Shown: positions 15,508 through 25,039 of the stretch, in pieces | Layout: each line of letters begins with the position of its first letter | How positions within the stretch are numbered: position 1 is the stretch's first letter | NCBI GenBank assembly: GCA_050743125.1 | Contig: JBOGEB010000008.1 | Span: 1-53,772 of the forward strand | DNA: 53,772 nt | From: JBOGEB01 sp050743125 | Lineage (GTDB): Bacteria > Actinomycetota > Nitriliruptoria > Euzebyales > Egibacteraceae | Direction of reading: 5' to 3' | Position numbers and translations under genes: made by a program | Notes under the pieces: generated by a model | What the model saw: only the letters and a program-made list of their open reading frames with translations | Told to the model about the DNA's origin: nothing | Database searches by the model: none

Positions 15508-17306
15508 CCACCGTCGCCGAACGTGCCAGCCAGACCGGCAGCCCGCCCGACGACGCAGCACGGGTCGTGCAGCCGATCCGTGCCCTGCTGCCGCTCGCGC
15601 TCGCCCAGCGGCGGCTGTTCGCCTGGACCGTCGTCGCCGGCCTTTGCTACCACGTCGCCTCGATCGCCGCGGTGGCCTTCGGCGCGTGGGTGGTCGGCGA
15701 GGCTGCCACCGGGCGCGCCCCGGCCGAGCTGACGCCGTTCCTCGTGCTGCTGGCCGCCAGCGTCCTCGTCGCGGCAGCCGCCCGCTGGTGGCAGATGTGG
15801 GTCGCCCACGACTTCGCCTATTCGCTGCTCGCAATCCTGCGCGTCCGGGCGTTCGAGGCGCTCGCCCGGATCGCGCCGCGCTGGCTGCTGGGACGGCGCA
15901 CCGGCGACCTCGCTGGGGTGGTCATGAGCGACGTCGAGGTGACCGAGCGCTTCTACGCCCACACCGTCGCCGACTACCTCGTCGCGGTGACGGTTACGGT
16001 CGCGGCCACGATCGTGATCGGGTTGTTGCACCCTGCCCTGGCCGTGGCGCTGGCCCCGTTCGTGCTGGTGGTGGGCACCGTGCCCTACTGGCTGGGCAAG
16101 CAGGCAAGCGCTCAGGGCGAACGGCTGCGTAATGAGCTCGGCGCCCTGAACGCTGAGATCATCGACGGCGTGCAGGGGCTGCGTGAGCTGGTCGCCTTCG
16201 GCCAGGCCCGCAGCTACGCCCGCCGGCTGGCCCGACGCACCACGTCGTTTCAGGTCCTGCAGCTAGCCTATGGGCGGCGAGCCGGTGCCGAACAGGCCGC
16301 CGCCGACGGGTTGCAGACGCTCGGCATGCTCGCTGTGCTGGCCACCGCCGCGTCTCTGGTCGGCACCGGCGGCCTGGCGCTATCGCTCTATCCCGCGGCG
16401 GTCATCCTGGCCGTATACGCGCTCGTGCCACTGGCCGAGGTTACCCAGACCGCGCGAGAACTCGGCCAGATTCGCGGCAGCGCCCGGAGGGTGTTCACCG
16501 TCCTCGACCATCCGCCCGCCGTCGTCGACCGTGCTGGGGCCGCGCCACCCACCCCGGATCGCTGGGCGGTCGCATTCTGTGACGTGCGCTTCCGCTATGC
16601 CCCCGACCGGGAGGAGGCCCTCGCGGGCGTATCGTTCCACATCGAGTCCGGCGAGACCGTCGCCCTCGTCGGCCACTCCGGTTCCGGCAAGTCCACGTGC
16701 GCGAACCTCTTGCTGCGCTTCTGGGACCCCGACACCGGTGCGGTCATGCTCGGCGGGACCGACCTGCGCGACTGGCCGGCCGAAGCGGTGCGCGAACACG
16801 TGGCGCTCGTCCCTCAGGACGTCTACCTATTCAACGTGTCCATATACGAGAACATCCGGCTGGGCCGGCCCGACGCCACTCACACCGAGATCGAGGCCGC
16901 CGCCCGCCAGGCGTTTGCCCACGACTTCATCGTCGGTGAGCTGCCCGACGGCTACGACACGGTCTGTGGCGAGCGAGGCGCACAGTTGTCCGGTGGGCAG
17001 CGCCAGCGCATCGCCATCGCCCGCGCCCTGCTCGCCGACGCGCCTGTGCTCATCATGGACGAGGCCGTCAGCAACCTCGACGCCGCCAACGAGCAAGCGC
17101 TTCAGGCGGCCATGGCCGAGGCCGCGCGCGGGCGCACCACCCTGCTCATCGCCCACCGCCTGTCGACCATCCGCTCCGCCGACCGGCTGATCGTGCTCCA
17201 AAACGGCAGCGTGGCCGAGACGGGAACCCACGACCAGCTCGTCGCCGCCGCCGGCGCCTACGCCGCCCTCATCACCGGCCAGCGCGCCGGTCTCGTCGGC
17301 ATGTGA
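15504..17306 (+). CDS. ABC exporter, second half (CydC-like)
   Basis: 600 aa. Transmembrane part in residues about 25-330, with the loop GVQGLRELVAFGQARSYARR, then the ATPase domain: Walker A GHSGSGKST, signature QLSGGQRQRIAIARAL and Walker B VLIMDEAVSNLD. ATG 15504 sits inside the stop of the preceding gene. This gene ends block A; about 740 bp without an intact gene follow. Confidence 0.85.
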   Translation: MTTVAERASQTGSPPDDAARVVQPIRALLPLALAQRRLFAWTVVAGLCYHVASIAAVAFGAWVVGEAATGRAPAELTPFLVLLAASVLVAAAARWWQMWVAHDFAYSLLAILRVRAFEALARIAPRWLLGRRTGDLAGVVMSDVEVTERFYAHTVADYLVAVTVTVAATIVIGLLHPALAVALAPFVLVVGTVPYWLGKQASAQGERLRNELGALNAEIIDGVQGLRELVAFGQARSYARRLARRTTSFQVLQLAYGRRAGAEQAAADGLQTLGMLAVLATAASLVGTGGLALSLYPAAVILAVYALVPLAEVTQTARELGQIRGSARRVFTVLDHPPAVVDRAGAAPPTPDRWAVAFCDVRFRYAPDREEALAGVSFHIESGETVALVGHSGSGKSTCANLLLRFWDPDTGAVMLGGTDLRDWPAEAVREHVALVPQDVYLFNVSIYENIRLGRPDATHTEIEAAARQAFAHDFIVGELPDGYDTVCGERGAQLSGGQRQRIAIARALLADAPVLIMDEAVSNLDAANEQALQAAMAEAARGRTTLLIAHRLSTIRSADRLIVLQNGSVAETGTHDQLVAAAGAYAALITGQRAGLVGM

Positions 17307-17473
17307 GCACCTCAAATCTCGAGCCCCCAGGCTCGACCGCGGGATCGACCACCATGCGAAGGTCGGCCAACGGACCCAGAGGAAGTGCTCCACTGCCAAG
17401 ACCAACGCGCCTTTGTCCGCACGACGCCCCGAGCGTGTCATTGACTACCGCCGCCTGCTCGGTCAGTGCGATG

Positions 17474-17945
17474 GGGCAGTACTTAAGGTACTAGATTGGT
17501 CCCATTAAAAAATAGTCGAGATCGGGATGGTAAGGGTAGGGGCCGCCGAATGGCGTCATGGTACCATCTGTCTAATTGTTCCCCGCCAGCCAGTGCGCTG
17601 TGATCGACCACGTCGACCTACACGGCTGCATAGCGAACCGGTAGAAATAAGGACAGCATCAGCACATCGATGTTCGCGTGATCGGTCTGAACGGCGGTTT
17701 GGAGTCCAGGGCTCTGGACATAGTGTCCAAAATAGATGAATGCCTCAGGGGGGACCACAGGTGCAAAAGCCCGGGTCATTTGGCGGCAGAGCCGCTATAC
17801 CGCCGGAAAGCCTTGCACGCATTATTGGGCACCGTTCGGGCGCTCTATGTCCGTGACCTGCGGTTTTCTGGGCTATGTCAAGAGTTCTGGAGTCGTTCAG
17901 CATAGGCCACGGAGCGCTGGACGGTGAGGACACCGACACGACCAC
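17474..17945 (+). pseudogene. Precursor cassette, copy 3: decayed, core lost
   Basis: Starts with AGTACTTAAGGTACTAGAT like copy 1 and keeps CGTCGACCTACACGGCTGCA and GAACCGG. Then CGATGTTCGCGTGATCGGTC and TGAACGGCGGTTTGGAGTC correspond to the DVRAIGLNGGLES part of the leader. A MITE interrupts at this point. On its far side GGAGTCGTTCAGCATAGGCC continues the leader (ESLSMGHG), but the core-coding part is deleted and the alignment resumes with GGTGAGGACACCG from downstream of the gene. Start codon and core are both gone, so this copy, the nearest to block B, cannot make a product. Confidence 0.75.
17707..17887. mobile_element. MITE inserted in precursor copy 3
   Basis: About 181 bp. The ends are near-perfect inverted repeats, GGGCTCTGGACATAG (17709-17723) and CTATGTCAAGAGTTC (17873-17887), 12 of 15 matching. 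TGGAGTC flanks it on both sides (17700-17706 and 17888-17894) while the intact precursor has this sequence once, so it is a 7-bp target duplication. No transposase is encoded. The source family was not identified; the ends look somewhat ISL3-like. Confidence 0.7.
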
Positions 17946-18070
17946 ATTGTGATCTTTCCTACTAGGCGCTAAGCGCTTTCCTGTGGAGTGCGAGGAATGA
18001 AGCGGAACGCTTGCATCGTGGGTGGAGTAGCTTCTGAGCCTGCGACCAGATGGGCGGCAAGAGCGATCAT

Positions 18071-20179
18071 ATGAGACCAAAGCTGTGGGCCGATACGCTT
18101 TATGTGTCGATCCCTGAGGGTGTCTATCTGCAGAACAACCGCGGCGTGCTGACCATCCCCGGCAAGCAGGTGTACCACTGGGTTGAGCGGTTGGCGCCGT
18201 ATCTGGACGGCAGCCACACCGTGGACGAGCTGACCGCTGGGCTGTCGGCCGACCGGCGACAGATGGTGGCCCAGCTCGTCGAGGTGTTGGCCGAGGGCGG
18301 ATTCAGCAAAGATGTGACCGACGATCGGTCCCACACCCTCAGCGCGGCCGAAGCGCGTGCCTACGCCTCAGAGATCGCATTCATCGACTACTTTTGCGAC
18401 TCTGCCCCCCATCGGTTCCAGACCTTCCGCCAAGCCTGGACCGTTGCGGTCGGCTCCGGACTGACTTTGACGGCGCTGGTCCAGGCCAACCTTCACGTGG
18501 GCGTCCGCAACATCGACGTGGTGCTCACCGGCGAGTGTCCCACCGACCGGGCCAGGCACCAGGAGTACCTCGAAGTCGCTCGGCAGCGCGACCCCGACCA
18601 GGTGCTGGCCGAGCAGACCGTGACCGGCTGGGACGGCGACGAACAGGCCACCCGGGCAGCGCTGCGGCCGTTCGACGCCGTCGTGCATGTCTCCGACCGG
18701 CCGATGCTTGCGCGCGCCCAGAGGTTGGACCGCATCTGCCGAGCGGATGCAACGATCTTCATCCAAGCCGTTGTCGTGGGCGATCGCGCGTGGATCGGCC
18801 CACTCGTCAGCCCCGACCAGCCGGCTGGAGCTGGGTGGGAGAGCGCCTGGCGGCGGCTGCAAGCAAACCGCACCAGCCCGGCGCAGCGGCGCATGTTTGC
18901 GTTGGTCGATGACCCTGCAGCGCCGGTCAGCGAGCCCTTGACCGCGCCGACGAAGGCGATCGTGGCCAACCATCTCAGCTTTGCGGTCTTCAAGCACCTG
19001 ACTGGGGTTCCGGCGGCCGAGACCCAGGCGCGGATGCTCACCATCGACCTTGAGACCCTGCAAACCCAGAGCCACCAGTTCCTGCCCCATCCGTCCGTTC
19101 TGCCCTTAGACAGGGCCGCACAGCCGACCGCGGAGGCGTTTCTCCAAAGCGTCCGTGAGCTGGAACGGGGCGCGGTGTTGGACGAACAGGACTTCTCTCA
19201 GCGGGCGCCTGCCTGCATCGACGAGGCACTAGGGCTGCTCACCGCCATCGACGAACAGGATCTGCACCAGCTCCCGTTGCACGTTTCCCGCGTGGGGGTC
19301 TCCAACCCGGCGCTGCTGCCGGAGCCCGGCGAGCCGATCACGACTGTGGGCGTCGGCACCGACCTGGCTATGGCGCGCCGACGCGCCGCCCAGCGAGCGT
19401 GCGGACTCTACGCGGCCAGCATCGTTGACGAACGACGGCTCGTGCACACCGACGGCGACGGTGCCCAGGTCTGGGGCTACGACCTGACCGAGCACCGGCC
19501 CAGGCTGGTCCCGGCGGTAGCGGTGTTTCCCACGCTGCGGGGGCTGGCACCGTCGCCGGCCGCTGCCCCATGGCTGGCGTCCGGGTTCAGTTGGGTAGAG
19601 GCGGCCTGCAAAGCCCTCATCTCGGTGTGCCGGCAGCTGACCATGGCAGAACTGGACACCAACGGCGCGCCGTTCCCGCGCATCGACCTGCAAGTCGTGC
19701 ACCTCGACGAGCAGGGGGCGCGCTACCGACGGATCCTGCAGACCGCTGGGGTCACGGTGGCCGCATACCAGGCGACCGGAACGTTGGGAGTCCCCAGCTT
19801 CGCGTTCTGCGTCGGGGACCACACGGTCGCCTACAGCAGCGACATCGACGTACTCCACGCACTGCGTTCCGGGCTCGAGCAGACGGTGACGCACGAGCAG
19901 GCGCGCGCCAACCAACAGCCTGTGTACGCACCCGGCAAGGTTCGCGACCTGCCGCAACGGTTGCGGAACTCGAAGCTGACCCTGCCCCAGCTGAACGGAA
20001 CGGGTTCCTGGGCCGACCGTCAGCGCTGGTTGGCAGACGCTCTGCAGCGGGCCGGGCGCCGGGTCGTCGCCGTTCCCCTCGACCATGACCCGGGGATCGC
20101 CAACGTTCTTCCCTACATCGTCAACCTCGTCGTGGAGCCATACGGGCCAACCCGATCAGCCGAACAGCGGTGGGTCTGA
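18071..20179 (+). CDS. RRE / ocin-ThiF-like thiazole-peptide maturation protein
   Basis: 702 aa from ATG 18071 (an ATG at 18050 is also in frame; MRPKLWADTLYVS is the more natural N-terminus). Residues 1-85 resemble the RRE leader-binding fold: LYVSIPEGVYLQNNRGVLTI, then VDELTAGLSADRRQ and VEVLAEGGF. The rest matches the long 'putative thiazole-containing bacteriocin maturation' proteins (TbtF/ocin-ThiF-like), which bind the leader and stimulate a YcaO partner. It overlaps the YcaO gene by up to 95 bp, a sign of co-expression. It contains a TTA codon near 19105. This gene opens block B. Confidence 0.75.
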   Translation: MRPKLWADTLYVSIPEGVYLQNNRGVLTIPGKQVYHWVERLAPYLDGSHTVDELTAGLSADRRQMVAQLVEVLAEGGFSKDVTDDRSHTLSAAEARAYASEIAFIDYFCDSAPHRFQTFRQAWTVAVGSGLTLTALVQANLHVGVRNIDVVLTGECPTDRARHQEYLEVARQRDPDQVLAEQTVTGWDGDEQATRAALRPFDAVVHVSDRPMLARAQRLDRICRADATIFIQAVVVGDRAWIGPLVSPDQPAGAGWESAWRRLQANRTSPAQRRMFALVDDPAAPVSEPLTAPTKAIVANHLSFAVFKHLTGVPAAETQARMLTIDLETLQTQSHQFLPHPSVLPLDRAAQPTAEAFLQSVRELERGAVLDEQDFSQRAPACIDEALGLLTAIDEQDLHQLPLHVSRVGVSNPALLPEPGEPITTVGVGTDLAMARRRAAQRACGLYAASIVDERRLVHTDGDGAQVWGYDLTEHRPRLVPAVAVFPTLRGLAPSPAAAPWLASGFSWVEAACKALISVCRQLTMAELDTNGAPFPRIDLQVVHLDEQGARYRRILQTAGVTVAAYQATGTLGVPSFAFCVGDHTVAYSSDIDVLHALRSGLEQTVTHEQARANQQPVYAPGKVRDLPQRLRNSKLTLPQLNGTGSWADRQRWLADALQRAGRRVVAVPLDHDPGIANVLPYIVNLVVEPYGPTRSAEQRWV

Positions 20180-22193
20180 CATCCGCACCGCACCCATCGC
20201 ACCCAGACAGGCGGCCACCATCGGGCTGGGTGGCCAGGGTCTGGTGCACACGGCGGTGGCGCGGCGGTTGCCGGGCACCTGCCAGGTGGCGTCCCTCGGC
20301 GTCGAGGTGCGCGACGCCGACTTGGACAGATGCGCCGTCGTCGTGCTCGCCGCCGACGGCTGGGACCCCGGCCTGCACGCCTCGGTCAACGCCGCATGTT
20401 GGGCAAGGGGAATTCCGTGGCTGCCTGCCTTCATCGAACCCGGCCGTGCGGTGATCGGCCCATGCGTGCTGCCTGGGCAGCACGGCTGTGTGGTGTGCGC
20501 CCAGACGCGCCGGCGCGTCGCGCGCCAGGACGCCGAGGAGTTCTCGCAGCTGCTCGAACGCTGCGCCGACCAGCTCGCGATCCCACCCCGATCCTGGCTG
20601 AGCACGACCAGTGCCGAGCTGATCGCGACGCTGGTCGCCGACGAGGTGGAGCGCATCACGACCAAGCCGGGAAAGGCGCGGACACGCAACGCCCTACTCT
20701 GCCTGGATTTGGCCAGGTTGCACATCAGCGCGCACCGGTTCCTCGCCGATCCGCTCTGCAAGACGTGCGGAGATCTGCCGGAGGATAGCGAGGAGGCCGC
20801 CCGGATCGTGACAAGGCCACGGCCCAAGGCTTCACCGACCAGCTACCGCATCCGGCCGCCCGCGCGCCAAGAGGACCGAGACCAGCTGCTGGCCCGGTAC
20901 GTCGATGCTGAGGTCGGGATGATCGCCAGCCTGACCAAGACCATCGACTCCGTGTTCCCGAACGCCAGGGCGCCCATCGGGGCGCGCCAGTCCTTCTACC
21001 GGACCAACGGCTCCGGCCGGAAGCTGAGCTTCCAGGCCGCCGAGTTCACGGCGCTCACCGAGGCGCTCGAGCGCTACGGCGGGCTGGCCCCTGGAGGCAA
21101 GCGCACGACGGTCCGGGCGAGCTATCACGAGCTCGGGGAGAAAGCGCTCGATCCGACAAAGTTGGGCCTGCACTCAGCGCAGCAGTACGCGCTGCCTGAC
21201 TATCCCTACCAGCGCTATCACCACGAGCTCACGCTGAACTGGGTGTGGGGTTACTCGTTCACTGCGCGCCGTCCGCTGCTCGTTCCGGAGACCTACGCCT
21301 ACTACGGGCATCGCCCCCGGGAGCCGGCCGACCGGTCGTTCGTCTACGAGACCTCCAACGGGTGCGCGCTTGGCGGCTGCCTGGAGGAGGCGATCCTCTA
21401 CGGCCTGCTGGAGGTGGCCGAGCGGGACGCGTTCCTGTTGACCTGGTATGCACGGCTGCCGGCGCCCCGGATCGACCTGGCAGCGCTCGAAGACCGCTCG
21501 ACAGCGCTGATGATCGAGCGTATCGAATACGTCACCGGTTATCTCGTGCACGCCTTCAACACCACGGTTGAGCAGGCGATCCCGTGTGTGTGGGTGATGG
21601 CCGTCGATGAGCACGATCGGCCTGGACAGCCCAAGGCGCTGTGCGCCGCGGGCGCGCATCTGGACCCGGAACGGGCGCTGGCGAACGCCTTGCTTGAGCT
21701 GGCCTGCCAGATGCAGCACTCCGTCCGGCTCTATCCCGACAACCGTGAGCGCGTCTTGGGGATGCTCGCCGACCCCTTCATGGTCCGCGAGATGGCCGAT
21801 CATGCGCTCCTCTACTGTGCGCCCGAGGCCTTCGAGCGGTTCTCCTTCCTGCTGGACGCACCCCAGACGCAGACATTCGCCGACGCGTTCAGCGACTGCG
21901 CCCGTCGCACGCCCAACGAGGACCTGTCAGCCGATCTGCGCGAAACGATCGCGGCCTACCTCGACACCGGGCTGGACGTCATCGTCGTCGATCAGACCAC
22001 CCCCGAGCACGCCGCTGAGCAGTTCAGCTGCGTCAAGGTGATCGTCCCCGGCGCCTTGCCCATGACCTTCGGGCATCACACCCAGCGCGTGCACGGTCTC
22101 GACCGACTCTTCCGCGTTGGCTACGAGCTGGGCTATCACCCGCGCTTGTTGACCCAAGCCGAACTCAATCCTCACCCGCACCCGTTTCCATGA
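20085..22193 (+). CDS. ThiF-YcaO fusion cyclodehydratase
   Basis: About 700 aa. The N-terminal about 250 residues are E1/ThiF-like (IGLGGQGLVHTAVARRL, CVLPGQHGCVVC and DPLCKTC, two CxxC pairs that should bind zinc). The remainder is a YcaO domain with SFQAAEFTALTEALERYGG, NGCALGGCLEEAILYGLLEV, ERDAFLLTWYARL and a C-terminal NPHPHPFP (PxPxP). It should cyclise Cys residues of the thiopeptide precursor together with the 18071 protein. The start is uncertain: ATG 20085 is the only standard start before the Rossmann motif, giving a long overlap with the preceding gene. Confidence 0.85.
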   Translation: MTRGSPTFFPTSSTSSWSHTGQPDQPNSGGSDIRTAPIAPRQAATIGLGGQGLVHTAVARRLPGTCQVASLGVEVRDADLDRCAVVVLAADGWDPGLHASVNAACWARGIPWLPAFIEPGRAVIGPCVLPGQHGCVVCAQTRRRVARQDAEEFSQLLERCADQLAIPPRSWLSTTSAELIATLVADEVERITTKPGKARTRNALLCLDLARLHISAHRFLADPLCKTCGDLPEDSEEAARIVTRPRPKASPTSYRIRPPARQEDRDQLLARYVDAEVGMIASLTKTIDSVFPNARAPIGARQSFYRTNGSGRKLSFQAAEFTALTEALERYGGLAPGGKRTTVRASYHELGEKALDPTKLGLHSAQQYALPDYPYQRYHHELTLNWVWGYSFTARRPLLVPETYAYYGHRPREPADRSFVYETSNGCALGGCLEEAILYGLLEVAERDAFLLTWYARLPAPRIDLAALEDRSTALMIERIEYVTGYLVHAFNTTVEQAIPCVWVMAVDEHDRPGQPKALCAAGAHLDPERALANALLELACQMQHSVRLYPDNRERVLGMLADPFMVREMADHALLYCAPEAFERFSFLLDAPQTQTFADAFSDCARRTPNEDLSADLRETIAAYLDTGLDVIVVDQTTPEHAAEQFSCVKVIVPGALPMTFGHHTQRVHGLDRLFRVGYELGYHPRLLTQAELNPHPHPFP

Positions 22194-25039
22194 GCGTGCT
22201 GCAGGGGACCGGCACAGCCACCTGGGACCGTTGTTCCCTCCCGGTTGTGCCGCGCTTCGTCGTACGGGTCGCGGGACTCCCGATGGGAGTGCTCGCCCGC
22301 CTGCGCTTCGAGCGGACCATACGGCTAGTTGACGAGCTGGTGGACCGAGAGGACCAGCTTCGCGTCGAAGGCGAACAGCTCTCCGAGGCGCTTTACGACG
22401 CCGTCGGTGCGGTGGACGACCCTGCGCTGCGCGGTCGCCTGATCGCGCTGCGACGCTCGACTTATCAGGCACGGCCGCCGCGACGCGGCGTCCTCGACGA
22501 CGACGTGTGGGCGGTGATCCCAGCAGACCTTGCCTCCAGGATTGCCACGTGGCAGCAGCACCTGGCGCGACGAGACGCCATCAGGGCGCGTGCCGAAGCC
22601 GCCCTGAAGGCGGAATCCGTCGAAAAGCGCCGTGTGCTCGCCGACGCGGCCAGCGACGAGTGCTTCCAGCAGGGCTTAATCCTGGCCAGCCGCGATCTCT
22701 ACGCCGAGCTCGCCAAGTGGCTGGCCGCTGGCGCTAGTGCCCAGCCGGACGCTCAACTCGAGACCAGCCTGGTGAAGTACCTGTCCCGAGCGGCCGCAAA
22801 GACCAGCCCGTACAGCACCTTCACCAGCCTCGCCGAGGGCCGCTGGACAGCCGCCGGCTCGTCGCCGGTGCGCTGCGCCGCGCTCTGGAACCGTCGCAGC
22901 GCGGTCGAGGTGACCATGCGGATCATCCTGCACCTGCGCCGCGAACTCGCGCGCTTACCGGAGCTCAAACCGCACCTGCCCCTGCGGATCAACCCCAGTC
23001 TAAGAACGTGTGTCGGAACACCGGAGGGCGGTGTCCCGGAATCGCCGACGAGGGCTCACCAGGACGCCTCACCGCTCCACACCCAAGGAAAGGGAACGTG
23101 TGTCGGAACACCGGAGGGCGGTGTCCCGGAATCGCCGACGAGGGCTCACCAGGACGCCTCACCGCTCCACACCCAAGGAACCGCCCGCGCAGGCGGGACG
23201 ACGCTGCAGTTCCTCGCAAGCCGCAGCGGCGAAGCGATGGTCGAGGTGGCCGCGACACCCACCCTGCACCACGTGCTGGAGGTGATCCGCGCCACGTCCA
23301 ACCCCTCCTACGCCCAGGTCGCAGCGGCGATCGCGGCGCTAGATCCGACGATCCGCATGCGCGACGTCGCTGAGTATCTCGATCAGCTGCTCGACGTCGA
23401 GCTGCTCGATGTGCAGTTGGACGTCGCCGACCAGTCGCTCGACCATCTGGGCGAGCTGTTGGACGCGCTGGCCGGATACGCCGGCGAACGAGTCGACCTG
23501 GTCCGTGCGTTGCTCGAGCGGTTACAGGCACAGCTTGCCCGACTCGCGGGCGGCAGGCAGGCGCAGGAACGGTTCGAGTCGATGGGCGCTATCGACGACA
23601 CGCTCCATGCGCTGTTTGCAACGCTGGGCTGGACCCGGCGGGGTATCGAGGTCCCGCGGAAGAACGCGTTTTTCGAGGACACCGTTCTGGTGGGACTCGG
23701 GTACCGTTGTGCGCTGCCCGACTGGGATGGCGTGCTCGATGACCTTCGCCTCCTGGCAGGCTTGACGGGCCTGTACGACCGGTTCCTGCCCGCACGCCTG
23801 GCCGTCACGGCCTTCTTCGTCGACCACTACGGACCCGGCTCAACAGTCACCTTCCTCGATTTCTGTCGCATTCTGAGCAATGAGGGACGCCGGCCGGCCC
23901 GATGGCGGCCGGACTACCGAGTGAGCGGCGCAGACCTCACCGCGATCCTCAACCAGTCGTCCCTCACGGTCACTGCCGGCCTGGACCCGCTGGACCAAAT
24001 CAAGCGGCTGCAGCAGCAGATTGCCGCGCATATGCGCGATCAGCCGGTCGACCAGACTGGAATCCGCCAGCTTGACCGCCGCGTGCTGTCCGAGTTCATC
24101 GCTGCGCTCCCGGAATTTGTGCAGCCGCTCGACTCGGTCGCGTTCTACGGCCAACCGATGATCAGGAACGGAACGCCACACTTCGTGCTCAACACGACCG
24201 ACAACGGGTTTCGGCGCGCGCATATCCGCTTGCAGCGGCTCGCGAGAAGGGCGCACAACGGCGTACAGCCCGCGCTCGGACTGCCCACAGATGCCGAGGG
24301 GGCGGTATACGCGGACCTGGCCGAGATCGTCGGCTCGAACCTCAACTTGCGAATCTCACCGGCCCCGTATGAGATCGCCTACCCAGGCAGCGTCAGCAGA
24401 CGTCCGCCAACCGAGCAAATTCCACTTGGCGACTTGGACGTCGCCCACGACCCGACCACCGGCCGGCTGCGGTTGATCTGGCGGTCCCGCGGGCTGCAGG
24501 TCGTCCCCCTCCATCTCGGCATGATGGTCGACTGGGCCCTCCCCTGGGCGTACTGGCTGTTGATGCAAACCTTCGGCATGTCGTCGTTTAGCGCGCTTCC
24601 TCGGCGATTGTCCGGGCTCGACTCGATTGCTGTCGGTCAGGGAGTGCAACGGCTTCCCCGGCTGTGTCTTGGCACCGTCGTCATTGCTCGTGCGGCGTGG
24701 GTGGTCAGATCCGGCGACGTCCCGCTGCGCGTCAAGGGCGAAGCGACGCTGTCCTATCTGATCAGGGTCACGCGATGGGTCCGGGAACACGGCATCCCGC
24801 GGCAGTGCTTCGTTAGGGCTACCACTGCGGGAGGCGCCAGGACCAGGCTTGGCAAGAACCACAAGCCCTGCTACGTCGATTTTTCCAGTCAAGCGTTTCT
24901 GCGGGTGCTCTGCCAGCTCGCCCGCCAGCCCGATCGGATGTTGATCCTCCAGGAGGTGTTGCCAACCGAAGACGACCTGCTCATCACCGACGGGAGCGCC
25001 GCCTATGCCAGCGAATGCGTCTTCGAGCTTGGCGGCTGA
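22190..25039 (+). CDS. LanB-type dehydratase, glutamylation subunit
   Basis: 949 aa, Lant_dehydr_N family (TbtB/LazB-like). It transfers glutamate from Glu-tRNA to Ser/Thr of the core; the elimination domain is separate in thiopeptide systems. Family segments: FVVRVAGLPMGVL near the N-terminus, KYLSRAAAKTSPYSTFTSLAEG, LPLRINPSL, then the strand TTLQFLASRSGEAMVEVA, and TDNGFRRAHIRLQRLA, DGSAAYASECVFELGG at the end. Between NPSL and TTLQFLA, residues about 272-332 come from two in-frame copies of a 90-bp palindromic element. Family members go directly from NPSL to the strand. ATG 22190 overlaps the YcaO stop. Confidence 0.88.
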   Translation: MSVLQGTGTATWDRCSLPVVPRFVVRVAGLPMGVLARLRFERTIRLVDELVDREDQLRVEGEQLSEALYDAVGAVDDPALRGRLIALRRSTYQARPPRRGVLDDDVWAVIPADLASRIATWQQHLARRDAIRARAEAALKAESVEKRRVLADAASDECFQQGLILASRDLYAELAKWLAAGASAQPDAQLETSLVKYLSRAAAKTSPYSTFTSLAEGRWTAAGSSPVRCAALWNRRSAVEVTMRIILHLRRELARLPELKPHLPLRINPSLRTCVGTPEGGVPESPTRAHQDASPLHTQGKGTCVGTPEGGVPESPTRAHQDASPLHTQGTARAGGTTLQFLASRSGEAMVEVAATPTLHHVLEVIRATSNPSYAQVAAAIAALDPTIRMRDVAEYLDQLLDVELLDVQLDVADQSLDHLGELLDALAGYAGERVDLVRALLERLQAQLARLAGGRQAQERFESMGAIDDTLHALFATLGWTRRGIEVPRKNAFFEDTVLVGLGYRCALPDWDGVLDDLRLLAGLTGLYDRFLPARLAVTAFFVDHYGPGSTVTFLDFCRILSNEGRRPARWRPDYRVSGADLTAILNQSSLTVTAGLDPLDQIKRLQQQIAAHMRDQPVDQTGIRQLDRRVLSEFIAALPEFVQPLDSVAFYGQPMIRNGTPHFVLNTTDNGFRRAHIRLQRLARRAHNGVQPALGLPTDAEGAVYADLAEIVGSNLNLRISPAPYEIAYPGSVSRRPPTEQIPLGDLDVAHDPTTGRLRLIWRSRGLQVVPLHLGMMVDWALPWAYWLLMQTFGMSSFSALPRRLSGLDSIAVGQGVQRLPRLCLGTVVIARAAWVVRSGDVPLRVKGEATLSYLIRVTRWVREHGIPRQCFVRATTAGGARTRLGKNHKPCYVDFSSQAFLRVLCQLARQPDRMLILQEVLPTEDDLLITDGSAAYASECVFELGG
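23004..23183. repeat. Two tandem 90-bp palindromic repeats inside the LanB gene
   Basis: GAACGTGTGTCGGAACACCG starts at 23004 and again at 23094, and the units are identical over almost the whole 90 bp. Each holds the hairpin CGGAACACCG-GAGGG-CGGTGTCCCG (one A-C mismatch) and adds 30 residues beginning TCVGTPEGGVPESPTRAHQD. The length is a multiple of three and the unit has no stop in this frame, so the frame survives. The first unit is preceded by CTAA, exactly like the intergenic copy at 11507. Confidence 0.85.

Noticed and set aside
23004..23183. CRISPR array in the LanB gene
   Set aside because: Only two units, 90 bp each, directly abutting with no spacers and within a coding frame; no cas genes in the window.
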